Assembly (NCBI RefSeq): GCF_000617845.2
Contig: NZ_DF820425.1
Coordinates: forward strand, 5,073,725 to 5,137,724
Length of the DNA stretch: 64,000 bases
Direction of reading: 5' to 3'
From: Bradyrhizobium sp. DOA9
GTDB taxonomy: Bacteria > Pseudomonadota > Alphaproteobacteria > Rhizobiales > Xanthobacteraceae
The position numbers and the translations under genes were made by a program. Below the pieces are notes generated by a model. That model was not told the DNA's origin, made no database searches, and saw nothing but the letters and a program-made list of their open reading frames with translations. Each line of letters begins with the position of its first letter. The stretch's first letter is position 1. Below are positions 9,994 through 19,051 of the stretch, one piece after another.

Positions 9994-11730
9994 CTATTTC
10001 TGCTCCAGCCGCCAGACGCCGTCCCAATTGGGATCCGGCGGATTGGCCGCAAACTGCGCGATGCGGCCGAGCATCGTGCGCGAGGGACCATCGCCGGGAA
10101 CCGCCTCGAGCGCCGCGTTGAAAGCGGCGCGGGCCTCGTCGAAACGGCGCGCACGATAAGCTTCAAGACCATCGGCATAGTGCGTGCGCAAGCTCACTTG
10201 CGCCTCGTTAAGTGCGCCCGCTCTCGCCATCACCTCGAAGATCGCCTGCGGCGCGCTTTGGCCCGCGACCGCCAGACGATCGATCTCGCGCAATTCCAGC
10301 CGCGATCCGATCCCGTCCGCGGTCGCGTGCGAGATCAGGATGCGGGTGCCGTAGACCTTGTTGACGGCCTCCAGCCGCGAGGCGAGGTTCACCGCATCGC
10401 CCATCACGGTGAAGCTCATCATGAGCTCGGATCCGATGCTGCCGGTCAGGACCTCGCCGGTGGCGATGCCGATGCGCAGATCGCACGGCGCCGGCATGGC
10501 GCGGATGCCGAGCAGATCCGGCAGCTGCTTCTGCAGCGCAGGCACCTGGTCGGCCATCTCGACGGCGGCCAGCCCGGCGAGCAGACCCTGCTCATCCTCC
10601 TCGATGAAGGGCGGGCCCCAATAGGACATGATGGCGTCGCCGATATATTTGTCGATGATGCCGCGATTGTTTCTGATCGGAGCGGACATCACGGTGAAGT
10701 AGTGGTTCATCACCTTGACGAGGCCGCGCGGCGTCATGCCCTCGCTCATCGAGGTGAAACCGCTCATGTCGCAGAACATGATGGTCATCACCCGGCGCTC
10801 GCCGTCGATGGCGACCTCCGGCCGGTCGATCAGGCCCTGCACCACCTTCGGGTCGATGTAACGGCCGAAGGTCTCGCGAATGCGCTCGTTGTGCCTGAGC
10901 TGCTCGATCATGCGGTTGAACGCCGCGGCGAGTTCGCCGATCTCGTCCTGCGTCGAGACGGTGATGGGCTTGTCGAACCGGCCCGCCTCGACCTCGCGGG
11001 TGCCGGCCAGCAGCAGCCGTACCGGGCGCGTGATGCCGCTGCTCACCAGCAGCGCAAAGACGAAGCCGACGATCGCCGCGAGCAGGGTCACGACGCCCGA
11101 AACGATGATCGCCTGATGCTGGCGGCCGGTCACCTGCGACGTCGAGAAATAGACCTGCGTCAGCATGTCGGCGCGGATCGCATCGACCTTCCGGTTGAAG
11201 GCATCGCGCAGCACGTCGATGTGCTCCAGCGTGCCGCGGGCCTCGGCCATCTGCCGGGCGTCGACTTGCTTGAGGAGCTTCGCGTGGTTCTCGGTCAATT
11301 CGCGGCGCAGCTCGGTGACGGCGGTTTCGATGCGGATATCGATCCGCGCCAGTGCGGCATTGTCGGAAAACGTCCTGGGGTCCTCGATGATCGCGTTGAT
11401 GAGCTTGCGAGCGGCCTCGGCCTCGTCCTCGAACTTGCGGTCGGTTTCCTCGAAAGCGCGCAGGCGCGTCGCATAGGCCGCCTCGTCCGACGGCGACTCC
11501 ATCCTGGCCATCACCATCTGCCGCAGCGCCAGCGCCCGCTCCAGCGAGCGGATGTTCGCGCGCGCCAGATGGCTGTAGGCCGGAATGTAGCGGTTGGTGA
11601 GTTCGTCGAGCAAAATGCCGACCTGGCTGGACATCACCATCGACAGGATCGAGGTGACCAGCATCAGGACGATCAATCCGAGAGCGATACCGACGATCTT
11701 GCGCCGGATCGACTGGTTGAAAATCGGCAT
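9994..11730 (-). CDS. Membrane-bound class III adenylate/guanylate cyclase with HAMP domain
   Basis: The 578-residue protein has a first membrane helix (about 11-33), a long helical periplasmic sensor region, a second membrane helix (about 207-231) and a HAMP linker (SGITRPVRLLLAGTREVEAG, then EIGELAAAFNRM). The cyclase catalytic domain runs from about 310 to 490. Metal-binding aspartates are Asp321 in MFCDMSGFTSMSE and Asp365 in DKYIGDAIMSYWG; GEVLTGSIG and DAVNLASRLE are also present. It should make cAMP (or less likely cGMP) in response to an external signal. A C-terminal tail (about 515-560) is TPR-like. It is a single gene, divergent from slt. Confidence 0.92.
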   Translation of the reverse strand: MPIFNQSIRRKIVGIALGLIVLMLVTSILSMVMSSQVGILLDELTNRYIPAYSHLARANIRSLERALALRQMVMARMESPSDEAAYATRLRAFEETDRKFEDEAEAARKLINAIIEDPRTFSDNAALARIDIRIETAVTELRRELTENHAKLLKQVDARQMAEARGTLEHIDVLRDAFNRKVDAIRADMLTQVYFSTSQVTGRQHQAIIVSGVVTLLAAIVGFVFALLVSSGITRPVRLLLAGTREVEAGRFDKPITVSTQDEIGELAAAFNRMIEQLRHNERIRETFGRYIDPKVVQGLIDRPEVAIDGERRVMTIMFCDMSGFTSMSEGMTPRGLVKVMNHYFTVMSAPIRNNRGIIDKYIGDAIMSYWGPPFIEEDEQGLLAGLAAVEMADQVPALQKQLPDLLGIRAMPAPCDLRIGIATGEVLTGSIGSELMMSFTVMGDAVNLASRLEAVNKVYGTRILISHATADGIGSRLELREIDRLAVAGQSAPQAIFEVMARAGALNEAQVSLRTHYADGLEAYRARRFDEARAAFNAALEAVPGDGPSRTMLGRIAQFAANPPDPNWDGVWRLEQK

Positions 11731-12045
11731 AGGTGCAGGGCAAAGGTTGAAAGGATGAAGCGAGGGAACTCATACACCGGATTTGGCCGAGGGAACACGC
11801 GCAATCTGGGCCGTTCTGACGTCCTGTGCCGTGCCAATGGTCGCGCGAGCCCTGATCGTTAATAAAGGTTAAAGCCGCTTCCTCTTCCGCCGTTTCGGAA
11901 GTTCCGCGGTTCCGATCCGTATTTTGCCGCATTGTTGCGACAGCTTCAGGATGCGACACGATGCCGATGCATCGTTCGATGCTTTGATTCGCAAGCCGCA
12001 TGTGCGGACCTTGGTTTGTAGTGGTTTCGCAGGGGGGACCATCGA
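11731..12045. other. Divergent promoter region between the cyclase and slt genes
   Basis: These 315 bases lie between two divergent genes and should hold both promoters. I see a G-run (GCAGGGGGG) about 15 bases before the slt start but no recognisable operator, repeat or additional ORF. Confidence 0.5.
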
Positions 12046-14235
12046 ATGAACCAGTGCCTACGCTCGCTCGCGTGTGTCGTTGCCGTGGCCGCGATGGCCC
12101 TCCTTCCCACCGAGCTGGCGGCAAAGAGCAGTCACAAATCATCCGCGCCGAAGAAGACGCACGAGGCGAAAGCCGGCAAGCACCGCCACGCCGCCGCCGG
12201 CAAGGCGCGTCATGGCAAGCACGCCGAGGCCAAGCGCAAATCGAAGAAGACGGTCGAGCAGCCCGTCGACAAGCCGGCGCCGCCGCCGCTGACCGGCGAT
12301 CTCGCCGCGCTGAAGGACGCCATCGATCTGACGCGCAAGGGCAAGACCGAGGACGCGAGCGCTGCGCGCGAGCGCATCACGGACCCGGCCGGACAGAAGC
12401 TCGCAGACTGGTTCATGCTGCGCCATTCCGAGAGCACGGCGAATTTCAAGCGCTACGCCGCCTTCCTCGCCGCCAATCCCGATTGGCCGAGCAGCGCCCT
12501 GCTCCGCCGCCGCGCCGAGGCGCGGCTATGGCAGGAAAAGGCCGACGCGGCCATCGTGCACAAATTCACGATGGATCGTCCGACCAGCGCCAAGGGCAAG
12601 TTCGCGCTCGCGCGCGTTCTGCTCACTGAGGGCGAGACCGACAGGGCGGCGCGGCTGGTCCGGGAAACCTGGCGCGCGGAGGAACTGTCCGAGCGGAGCG
12701 AAGAGGATTCCTACCAGGCCTTCCGTGATCTGCTCACGGCGGACGATCATCGCGCCCGCATGGACAAGCGTCTCGGCGCCAAGGACTATGACGGCGCGCG
12801 CCGCGCGGCCAGACGGCTCGGCGAGGATGCGCTTGCCATCGTCAAGGCCTGCGCCGCCGTCACCGGCAAGGCCAGCAAGGCCAAGGACTATCTCGAGGAC
12901 GTGCCGACTGATGCGCGCCGCGATCTCGGCTACGTGCTGTGCCGCGCGCAATGGCACCTGCAGAAGGACCGCATCGACGACGCCGCCGAGGTGATCCTCG
13001 CCGCCGCGCCCGAGACCATGGCCGCCCAGGACACCGACGCGTGGTGGCGCGAGCGCCGCCTGCTCGCACGCAAGCTGCTCGACCAGGGCAAGTCCAGCAC
13101 CGCCTATGAGGTGGTGCGCACGGCCGCGGTGCCGGAAAAGGAAGTCTACCGCGTCGACCATCACTTCATGTGCGGCTGGATCGCGCTGCGCTTTCTGAGC
13201 GACCCCAAGACGGCGCTGATGCACTTCGCCGCGATCGACGATGGCTCGGCCAATCCGATCGCGCTGTCGCGAGCCCATTACTGGCGCGGCCGCGCCGCCG
13301 AAGCCATGGGTGCGACGGCCGATGCGCGCATCAGCTATCGGGCGGCGGCGCGCTATCATACGGCCTATTACGGCCAGCTCGCCCGGGCCAAGCTCGGCCT
13401 CGATGGAATCGAGCTGCGTGCGCCCTCGCCCGTGCTGGCCGCGGCCGGGACGCAGCTTGCGGACGAGCGCGTGCGCGCCGCCGACATGCTCTACGGCATC
13501 GGCGAGCGCGACATGGTGTTCTACTACGCCGAGGATTTCGCCAAGGAGAGCACCGATGTCGCCGCGCTCGAAGCGCTCGCCGAGCTCGCCGGCCGTCGCA
13601 ACGATGCGCGGGTGATGCTGGTGGTCGGCAAGACCGCGCTGGCGCGCGGGCTCGCGCTCGACCATTACGCGTTCCCGACCATCGGCATTCCCGAGCACAA
13701 GCAGGTTGCGCCCGCGATCGAGACCAGCGTGATCTATTCGGTCGCGCGCACCGAGAGCTCGTTCGATCAGCGCGACAAGTCGCCGGCCAACGCGGTCGGG
13801 CTGATGCAGGTGACGCCGGAAGCCGGCCGCGACACCGCCAGGCGTTTCGGCCTGACCTATGACTGGGACAGGATGGTGTCCGATCCCGTCTACAACACGC
13901 AGATGGGCGCGGCCGAGCTCAGCGCGCTCCTGTCGGAATATCGCGGCAACCAGATCATGACCTTCGCCGGCTACAATGCCGGCCGCGGCCGCGTGCGCGA
14001 GTGGGTGCAGGCGCGCGGCGATCCACGCGACCCCAATGTCGATCCGGTCGACTGGGTCGAGCGCATTCCGCTGTCCGAGACGCGAAACTACGTCCAGCGC
14101 GTGATCGAGAACGTGCTGGTCTACCGCGCAAGGTTCGAGGGCAGCGGCACGGTCGCGGGCAAGAGCGACCAGCGGGTGGTGACACACGAGGCCGGCGCGA
14201 CGGCGCCCGTGGCGGCCGCAGCACCCGTTCCCTGA
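12046..14235 (+). CDS. slt: Soluble lytic murein transglycosylase
   Basis: The 729-residue protein has a signal peptide (about 1-25, ending ELAAKS), a lysine- and histidine-rich linker (about 28-70), a long alpha-helical superhelix built of TPR-like repeats and a C-terminal Slt domain. Catalytic Glu570 lies in VARTESSFDQ, followed by SPANAVGLMQVTP and FAGYNAGRGRVREW. It cleaves the MurNAc-GlcNAc bond of peptidoglycan with formation of 1,6-anhydroMurNAc, in the periplasm. The linker is unusually basic and may bind the cell wall. It is monocistronic. Confidence 0.92.
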   Translation: MNQCLRSLACVVAVAAMALLPTELAAKSSHKSSAPKKTHEAKAGKHRHAAAGKARHGKHAEAKRKSKKTVEQPVDKPAPPPLTGDLAALKDAIDLTRKGKTEDASAARERITDPAGQKLADWFMLRHSESTANFKRYAAFLAANPDWPSSALLRRRAEARLWQEKADAAIVHKFTMDRPTSAKGKFALARVLLTEGETDRAARLVRETWRAEELSERSEEDSYQAFRDLLTADDHRARMDKRLGAKDYDGARRAARRLGEDALAIVKACAAVTGKASKAKDYLEDVPTDARRDLGYVLCRAQWHLQKDRIDDAAEVILAAAPETMAAQDTDAWWRERRLLARKLLDQGKSSTAYEVVRTAAVPEKEVYRVDHHFMCGWIALRFLSDPKTALMHFAAIDDGSANPIALSRAHYWRGRAAEAMGATADARISYRAAARYHTAYYGQLARAKLGLDGIELRAPSPVLAAAGTQLADERVRAADMLYGIGERDMVFYYAEDFAKESTDVAALEALAELAGRRNDARVMLVVGKTALARGLALDHYAFPTIGIPEHKQVAPAIETSVIYSVARTESSFDQRDKSPANAVGLMQVTPEAGRDTARRFGLTYDWDRMVSDPVYNTQMGAAELSALLSEYRGNQIMTFAGYNAGRGRVREWVQARGDPRDPNVDPVDWVERIPLSETRNYVQRVIENVLVYRARFEGSGTVAGKSDQRVVTHEAGATAPVAAAAPVP

Positions 14236-14310
14236 TCGAGGCCGCCGGGGCTGGACGCGGCGCCTGCAAGGATATGGTGCTGCGGCTTCCACGCGCCTGC
14301 AGTCGCGCAG

Positions 14311-14673
14311 CTAGGTGTCACCTCCTTCCATCGTGATCGGATCGCGACTGTCCAAATATGCGCCGGTCAGGGCTCTCGCGACGGCCCAGGTGTTGGTCGT
14401 GCAGCTCCAGCACCAGACGGCGCCCATGACCGTCAACGTCTCGATCATGCTGACGGCGGCAAGTTCGACGTTTCCCAGGGCCGGTCCTGTCCGCCCGGAC
14501 ACCGGCCATTCCATCAACAGCGTGGAGAATTCGCCGCGCCGGTAGCAAACGTCGTCACAGTAACGGCGCTGTGTCCGCGCATGGCGGACATAGCCGGAGC
14601 GCAGAGAGCGCGAGCATGTGCTGCACGCGGCCGCATGCAGCGGGGGCTCGTGATTGACCACCACGAACTTCAT
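14311..14673 (-). CDS. Small cysteine-pair protein with a hydrophobic C-terminal half
   Basis: The 120-residue protein starts MKFVVVNHEPPLHAAACSTC. It carries a C-x2-C-x18-C-x3-C zinc-finger-like pattern (CSTC, then CDDVC after 18 residues), followed by a moderately hydrophobic segment (SMIETLTVMGAVWCWSC). The start is chosen because its ATG overlaps the upstream stop codon as ATGA. It is the last gene of a four-gene cluster of similar small cysteine proteins. I do not recognise a named family. Confidence 0.55.
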   Translation of the reverse strand: MKFVVVNHEPPLHAAACSTCSRSLRSGYVRHARTQRRYCDDVCYRRGEFSTLLMEWPVSGRTGPALGNVELAAVSMIETLTVMGAVWCWSCTTNTWAVARALTGAYLDSRDPITMEGGDT

Positions 14674-14858
14674 GAAGCCGCTCTCACGGCATCTTTCGCG
14701 AGCGTCTCGCAGAACAACGCGTAGCACTGATGGTCGCAGTAAGGCAGACGGGTCGCGATCTCGCGCAGATAGCTGCCGCTGATCGGCTCGCAGCACTGCA
14801 TGCACGAGGTCAGCCGGAACGGGGTCCGGCCGTTGACCAGCACGAACGCGAATCTCAT
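14670..14858 (-). CDS. Small C-x2-C...C-x3-C protein (62 aa)
   Basis: The protein starts MRFAFVLVNGRTPFRLTSCM and has CMQC, then 18 residues, then CDHQC. This is the same cysteine spacing as its downstream neighbour. The ATG is preceded by a strong GGGAGGTG ribosome-binding site at good spacing, and the start overlaps the stop of the upstream gene (ATGA). Its own stop overlaps the next start in the same way. The pattern suggests a metal-binding finger. No function can be assigned. Confidence 0.6.
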   Translation of the reverse strand: MRFAFVLVNGRTPFRLTSCMQCCEPISGSYLREIATRLPYCDHQCYALFCETLAKDAVRAAS

Positions 14859-15247
14859 GTGGCACCTCCCAAAGCGAAGCAGTAAACGCTGTCGAGCGGC
14901 GACAGTGCGGGCGGTGGAGCGCACAGATGGTTTCGGCCGTCCGGATTGTCCCTGTTTCGCTCCACCTTTTGCGGCGGGATCAGAATGTATCTCCCGTCCT
15001 CCCGGCGCCGCGCGTAGATCTGGCCGCCGACGTACTTGATGTCGGTCGGATAACAGTCGGCGCTGTTGCAACAACTGACGCTCGGGTTATCAGGCATGTG
15101 CCAGGTGGAATAGAACTTTTCGTGTAGCGCCTGGTCCTGGGGCGGGTGCTGGCGATGAACGGCACCGTGTCCGGTCTCCTGTGCCTGGGCGCCCGCGATA
15201 GGGGCGATGAGAACGATCCAGCAGAAGAGCTTGCATGTGCGGTTCAA
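14855..15247 (-). CDS. Secreted cysteine-containing protein, unknown function
   Basis: The 130-residue protein begins MNRTCKLFCWIVLIAPIAGA with a likely signal-peptidase site near AQAQE. The mature part contains SCCNSADCYPTDIKYVGG, then RYILIPPQKVERNRDNPDG and HLCAPP, a pattern I associate with conserved rhizobial exported proteins without known role. It probably acts in the periplasm with disulfides. It sits second in the four-gene cysteine-rich cluster, and its stop overlaps the next start by ATGA. Confidence 0.65.
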   Translation of the reverse strand: MNRTCKLFCWIVLIAPIAGAQAQETGHGAVHRQHPPQDQALHEKFYSTWHMPDNPSVSCCNSADCYPTDIKYVGGQIYARRREDGRYILIPPQKVERNRDNPDGRNHLCAPPPALSPLDSVYCFALGGAT

Positions 15248-15282
15248 CGCGCGGCCTCCCGGATCAGCTCTCCAATGCAGCC

Positions 15283-15492
15283 CTATGCGACCTGAGCCCG
15301 AAACAACCAGCGGCGGTCGCGTTCGCTCCGCGTGCGGAAGCGATCAACGCACTTCTTGGAGCAGAGCGCCGTACGCCAGAAATGGTAGCGGATCAGACCA
15401 AACCTGCCGCCGCACACCGCACAGCCGTTGAGTGAGGAGCAACTTTCGGACTCCGATGGGCGACGCTCAGGAAGTACCGACATTTCGCACAT
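15283..15492 (-). CDS. Small C-x2-C...C-x3-C protein (69 aa)
   Basis: The protein contains CAVC, then 16 residues, then CSKKC, within a basic, aromatic C-terminal half that ends RDRRWLFRAQVA. The spacing resembles its two downstream cluster members and treble-clef or zinc-ribbon fingers. It is the first gene of the cluster, 35 bases upstream of the secreted protein gene. The start codon is uncertain. The function is unknown; nucleic-acid or metal binding is a guess from the fold-like pattern. Confidence 0.5.
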   Translation of the reverse strand: MCEMSVLPERRPSESESCSSLNGCAVCGGRFGLIRYHFWRTALCSKKCVDRFRTRSERDRRWLFRAQVA

Positions 15493-15877
15493 TGCTGTCT
15501 TCCTCTGCTACTGCGCTTTTCTCAGCTATTCCCTTCGACACTCCCGATGGTCGAGAGGCTAGTCCGCCGGGCACGAAGCGCTCAATTGTACGGAGGTAAA
15601 ATGGCCGACATGACTAGGCATGGAGGAGCTATACCTAGGTTTGTTCCGTACTCGCCCGGGGTCGAGCCTCATGTTCAACGGGACGGCGCACGTCGCTCCG
15701 GCTGCACGGTCGACGTGAAAACTGGCACGGTGTCCTTGATGCCGCAACGGACCCGGCGGCGAGCCGACAGTCCAAAGCTGAACGTCGTGACGGTCGATCC
15801 GACTTTGGCCGGAATTGCTCCTCTCGCCGCAACGTGCTCTACTGATGTTCACGAAGTGAGTGCCGGGAGCATCTGCG
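15493..15877. other. Region upstream of the three-PAS kinase gene
   Basis: About 385 bases lie between divergent genes. The stretch contains a perfect GGAGGT followed by an ATG at 15601 that opens a frame running into the kinase gene in a different phase (see findings). I cannot support that frame as a gene. No repeat or clear operator was seen. Confidence 0.4.
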
Positions 15878-17863
15878 ATGAAGCCTGGCCGGGCAGCGAC
15901 GTTCGGGAAGTCAGCCGCGCAGTTCCTCGTCGGCTGCCTGAGGCAAACTATACCCGCCAAGCAGCGCACCGATCCCAATGCTGCCGACTTGCTCGAAGCG
16001 GTCAAGCAGTGGCAGCAGGTCTTCGAGCACACGCCGGTCATGTACTTCATGGTCGATCCGGCCGGTACCGTGATCAACGTGAACACGTTCGGCGCCGACC
16101 AGCTGGGCTACACGCCGGCGGATTTGATCGGCCGATCCGTGCTGGATGTCTTCCTCGCGGAAGATCGCGCCACCGTCCGCGCCTGTGTCGCGTTGTGCCT
16201 CGAAACCGTTGATCAGTCGCACACCTGGGAAATCCGCAAGGTTCGCAAGGACGGCTCGATGCTGTGGGTGCGCGAGAACGCCAAGGCCATGCTGCGGGCC
16301 AATGGCGGGCCAATCGTGCTGGTCGCCTGCGAGAACATCACCGAGCGCAAGGAGGCGGAGAACGCGCTGCGACAGAGCGAGGCTTACCTCGCCCAGGCGC
16401 AGGAATTGAGTCACACCGGCAGTTTCGGCTGGAAGGCCGCAACCCGCGAGATCACCTGGTCCAAGGAGACCTATCGCATCTTCCAATGCGAAGAGGGGAC
16501 GAAGCCCGCGATCCCATTCATGCTTCAGCGGATCCATCCGGAGGACCGGCTCGCCGTGCAGCAGACGACGGGCCGCGCGGCGCGCGAGGGCAAGGATTAT
16601 GATCACGAATACCGGCTGGTCATGCCCGACGGTTCCGTCAAATACGTTCGCGCAGTCGCACGGGCGATGCGAGATGCGAGCGGTCACGTCGAGTTCGTCG
16701 GATCGGTCAGCGACATCACCGCGACAAAGGAGGCCGAACGCAGGCTTCGTGACAGCGAACAGCGCTTTCGCGACTATGCCGAAACTGCATCTGACTGGTT
16801 CTGGGAAACCGGGCCAGACCACCGGGTCACCCGGATATCCGAGCACTCCGACACCATCACCGCCCCCGCCGGCCTGATCGGGCTCACGCGTTGGGATATT
16901 GCGCCCGACGCCGCTCTCGAGCCCGAAAAATGGCGACAACATCGAGCGGCGCTCGACGCCCACGTCCCGTTTCGCGACCTGGTGTATCGCAGCAAAGACC
17001 GCAGCGGGCAGCCGATCTACGTCCGGACCAGCGGCAAGCCGTTCTTCGACGCCGACGGCGCTTTCCTGGGCTACCGTGGCGTGTGCACCGACGTAACCGC
17101 GGCGATCCGAGCCAATCAAGCGGAGGACGCGCTGCGCAAGGCGCAGGCCGAGCTCGCCCATGTGACACGCGTCACGACGCTGGGTGAGCTGACCGCCTCG
17201 ATTGCCCACGAAATCAATCAGCCGCTCGCTGCAGTGATCGCAAACGCCGACGCCTGCCTCGCCTGGCTGCAGCGCAGTCCGCCGGATCTCAATGCGGCCC
17301 GCCGCTCCGTCGAATGGATCATCGAGGACGGCAGGCGTGCCGGCGACGTGATCCGTCACGTTCGGGCGCTCGCCAAGCGGTCTGACATCGAGATGGTTCC
17401 GCTGGACGCCAATGCGGTCGTGCGGGAGGCCGTCGCGCTCGTTCAGCGCGAGATGGCCAGCCACGCCGTGTCCGTCCGCATGGAGCTGTCGTCGGCACTG
17501 CCGAAGATCTTTGGCGATCGCATCCAATTGCAGCAGGTGCTGATCAACCTGATCATGAACGGGATCGAGGCCATGGAAGACGTCCTCGATCGCCCGCGCG
17601 AACTGGCGATCCGCTCACAGGCCAGCGGCGATGGCGCGATGCAAATGAGCGTTTCCGACTGCGGGGGCGGCATCAGCGAACAGGCGATAGACCGCCTGTT
17701 CACGCCGTTCTTCACCACGAAGACGTCCGGCATGGGCATGGGTCTGTCGATCTGCCGATCGATCATCGAGGCCCATGGCGGGCGACTTTCCGCCATACCA
17801 AATCAGGGGCGCGGCGCGACTTTTCAGATCACCTTGCCTCTCCACCAAGAGGACGCATCGTGA
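15878..17863 (+). CDS. Sensor histidine kinase with three PAS domains
   Basis: The roughly 661-residue protein has no membrane segment and should be cytoplasmic. PAS domains lie at about 35-150 (ending ENITERKEAE), 160-275 (ending SDITATKEAE) and 280-400 (ending CTDVTAA). The HisKA domain has His444 in SIAHEINQPLAAV, and the HATPase shows LINLIMNGIEAM, DCGGGIS and GMGMGLSICRSI. It resembles FixL/NtrB-type kinases, but I see no haem-PAS signature. The ATG at 15878 (GGGAG nine bases before) is preferred over the GTG at 15860. Its stop overlaps the next gene's GTG, so it pairs with that FixJ-like regulator. Confidence 0.9.
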   Translation: MKPGRAATFGKSAAQFLVGCLRQTIPAKQRTDPNAADLLEAVKQWQQVFEHTPVMYFMVDPAGTVINVNTFGADQLGYTPADLIGRSVLDVFLAEDRATVRACVALCLETVDQSHTWEIRKVRKDGSMLWVRENAKAMLRANGGPIVLVACENITERKEAENALRQSEAYLAQAQELSHTGSFGWKAATREITWSKETYRIFQCEEGTKPAIPFMLQRIHPEDRLAVQQTTGRAAREGKDYDHEYRLVMPDGSVKYVRAVARAMRDASGHVEFVGSVSDITATKEAERRLRDSEQRFRDYAETASDWFWETGPDHRVTRISEHSDTITAPAGLIGLTRWDIAPDAALEPEKWRQHRAALDAHVPFRDLVYRSKDRSGQPIYVRTSGKPFFDADGAFLGYRGVCTDVTAAIRANQAEDALRKAQAELAHVTRVTTLGELTASIAHEINQPLAAVIANADACLAWLQRSPPDLNAARRSVEWIIEDGRRAGDVIRHVRALAKRSDIEMVPLDANAVVREAVALVQREMASHAVSVRMELSSALPKIFGDRIQLQQVLINLIMNGIEAMEDVLDRPRELAIRSQASGDGAMQMSVSDCGGGISEQAIDRLFTPFFTTKTSGMGMGLSICRSIIEAHGGRLSAIPNQGRGATFQITLPLHQEDAS

Positions 17864-18531
17864 CCGAGCGCGCGGAATCTCCGCCACCGCAGAAGGACGG
17901 CGATCAACCGATTGTCCTCATCGTCGACGACGACGCGTCCATGCGCCGCGCGCTCACCAATCTGTTCGAGTCGGTCGGTCTCAAGGTCGAGGCATTCGGC
18001 TCGGCGCCGCAGCTGCTCCAGGCCAAGCCGCCAGACGTCCCGAGCTGCCTGGTGCTCGACATCCGCCTGCCCGGAACGAGCGGCCTCGAGCTGCAGACCG
18101 ACCTCGCCAAGGCAAATATCCACACGCCCATCATCTTCATTACCGGTCATGGCGATATTCCCATGACGGTTCGGGCCATGAAGAGCGGCGCGATCGACTT
18201 CCTGACCAAGCCGGTCCGCGATCAGGACATTCTCGACGCAGTCCAGGCCGCGATCGAGCGAGACCGCAAGCGCCGCGACCTCAACAGGACGGTCTCGACG
18301 GTCAGATCACGCTTCGAGACACTGTCGTCGCGGGAGCGAGACGTATTGTCACTGGTGACGTCCGGCCTGATGAACAAGCAGGTGGCCGCCCGGCTCGGAT
18401 TGGCCGAAATCACCGTCAAAATCTACCGCGGCCAGATCATGCGGAAAATGGGCGCCAAGTCGCTGGCCGACCTGGTGAGAATGAGCGAGGCGCTCGGGAT
18501 TGGCCCGAACAAGCCCGATGCACAAACCTAA
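17860..18531 (+). CDS. FixJ-family response regulator (receiver plus LuxR-type HTH)
   Basis: The 223-residue protein has an N-terminal receiver with acidic pocket IVDDDAS and phosphoacceptor Asp67 in LVLDIRLPGTSG, conserved Thr in FITGHGDIPM and Lys in FLTKPV. The C-terminal LuxR/GerE helix-turn-helix (about 150-212) contains LSSRERDVLSLV and MNKQVAARLGLAEITVKIYRG. The GTG start overlaps the kinase stop (GTGA), strong evidence for a cognate pair. It would activate transcription of unknown targets; the FixJ-type domain plan does not itself prove oxygen sensing. Confidence 0.92.
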   Translation: MTERAESPPPQKDGDQPIVLIVDDDASMRRALTNLFESVGLKVEAFGSAPQLLQAKPPDVPSCLVLDIRLPGTSGLELQTDLAKANIHTPIIFITGHGDIPMTVRAMKSGAIDFLTKPVRDQDILDAVQAAIERDRKRRDLNRTVSTVRSRFETLSSRERDVLSLVTSGLMNKQVAARLGLAEITVKIYRGQIMRKMGAKSLADLVRMSEALGIGPNKPDAQT

Positions 18532-18627
18532 GTATGAGTTTCCAATCATGACCGGCAGGTCCACCTTACGCCTTTGTTTTGGGGCCGTGGCGACGGCAAG
18601 CGTAATTCCCGGCGAGGAGCGGACGTC

Positions 18628-19014
18628 TTGTCAGCGGCTTCGGTCATCTCGGTGCTTGACGACGACCCTTACGTTCGGGCCGCGATCAACAATCTCCTGG
18701 AATCGCGCGGATACAACGTTCACACATTCGCCTCGGCGGAGGAATTCCTGAGCTCGACCGATCCGAGCGACACCTCCTGCGTGATCGCCGACGTTCAGAT
18801 GCCGCTGATGAGCGGAATCGATCTATTGACGCAGATGCGGGCGCAGGGTTCGGCCACGCCGTTCATATTCATCACAGCTTTCCCGGATGAGGGCGTGCGT
18901 GTGCGGGCGCTCAATGCAGGCGCAATCTGTTTTCTCGGCAAGCCGTTCGCTGCCTCGGATCTGATGCAATGCCTGGACCGTGCGCTGGCACCGGGTCATC
19001 AAACCACGTCGTGA
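18628..19014 (+). CDS. Stand-alone response regulator receiver
   Basis: This single-domain receiver of 128 residues has pocket acids in VLDDDPYVR, phosphoacceptor Asp55 in VIADVQMPLMSG, Thr in FIFITAFPDEG and Lys in FLGKPFAASDL. It has no output domain, so it may act by protein contact or as a phosphate sink. I place the start at a TTG (18628), about nine bases after GAGGAG; an upstream in-frame TTG (18574) would add 18 unconserved-looking residues. It follows the FixJ-like gene by about 100 bases and is likely part of the same signalling unit. Confidence 0.85.
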   Translation: MSAASVISVLDDDPYVRAAINNLLESRGYNVHTFASAEEFLSSTDPSDTSCVIADVQMPLMSGIDLLTQMRAQGSATPFIFITAFPDEGVRVRALNAGAICFLGKPFAASDLMQCLDRALAPGHQTTS

Positions 19015-19051
19015 GCGCCCCGCGGCCAGCGAGGCCTGCGCCGCCCCGCCC

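Noticed and set aside
9478..11862. A 794-codon plus-strand frame
   Set aside because: It lies opposite the adenylate cyclase gene and has low-complexity His/Asp-rich sequence typical of shadow frames.
15547..16212. A 221-codon frame overlapping the start of the three-PAS kinase
   Set aside because: It runs into the kinase in a different phase and shows no recognisable domain; noted only because of its ribosome-binding site.
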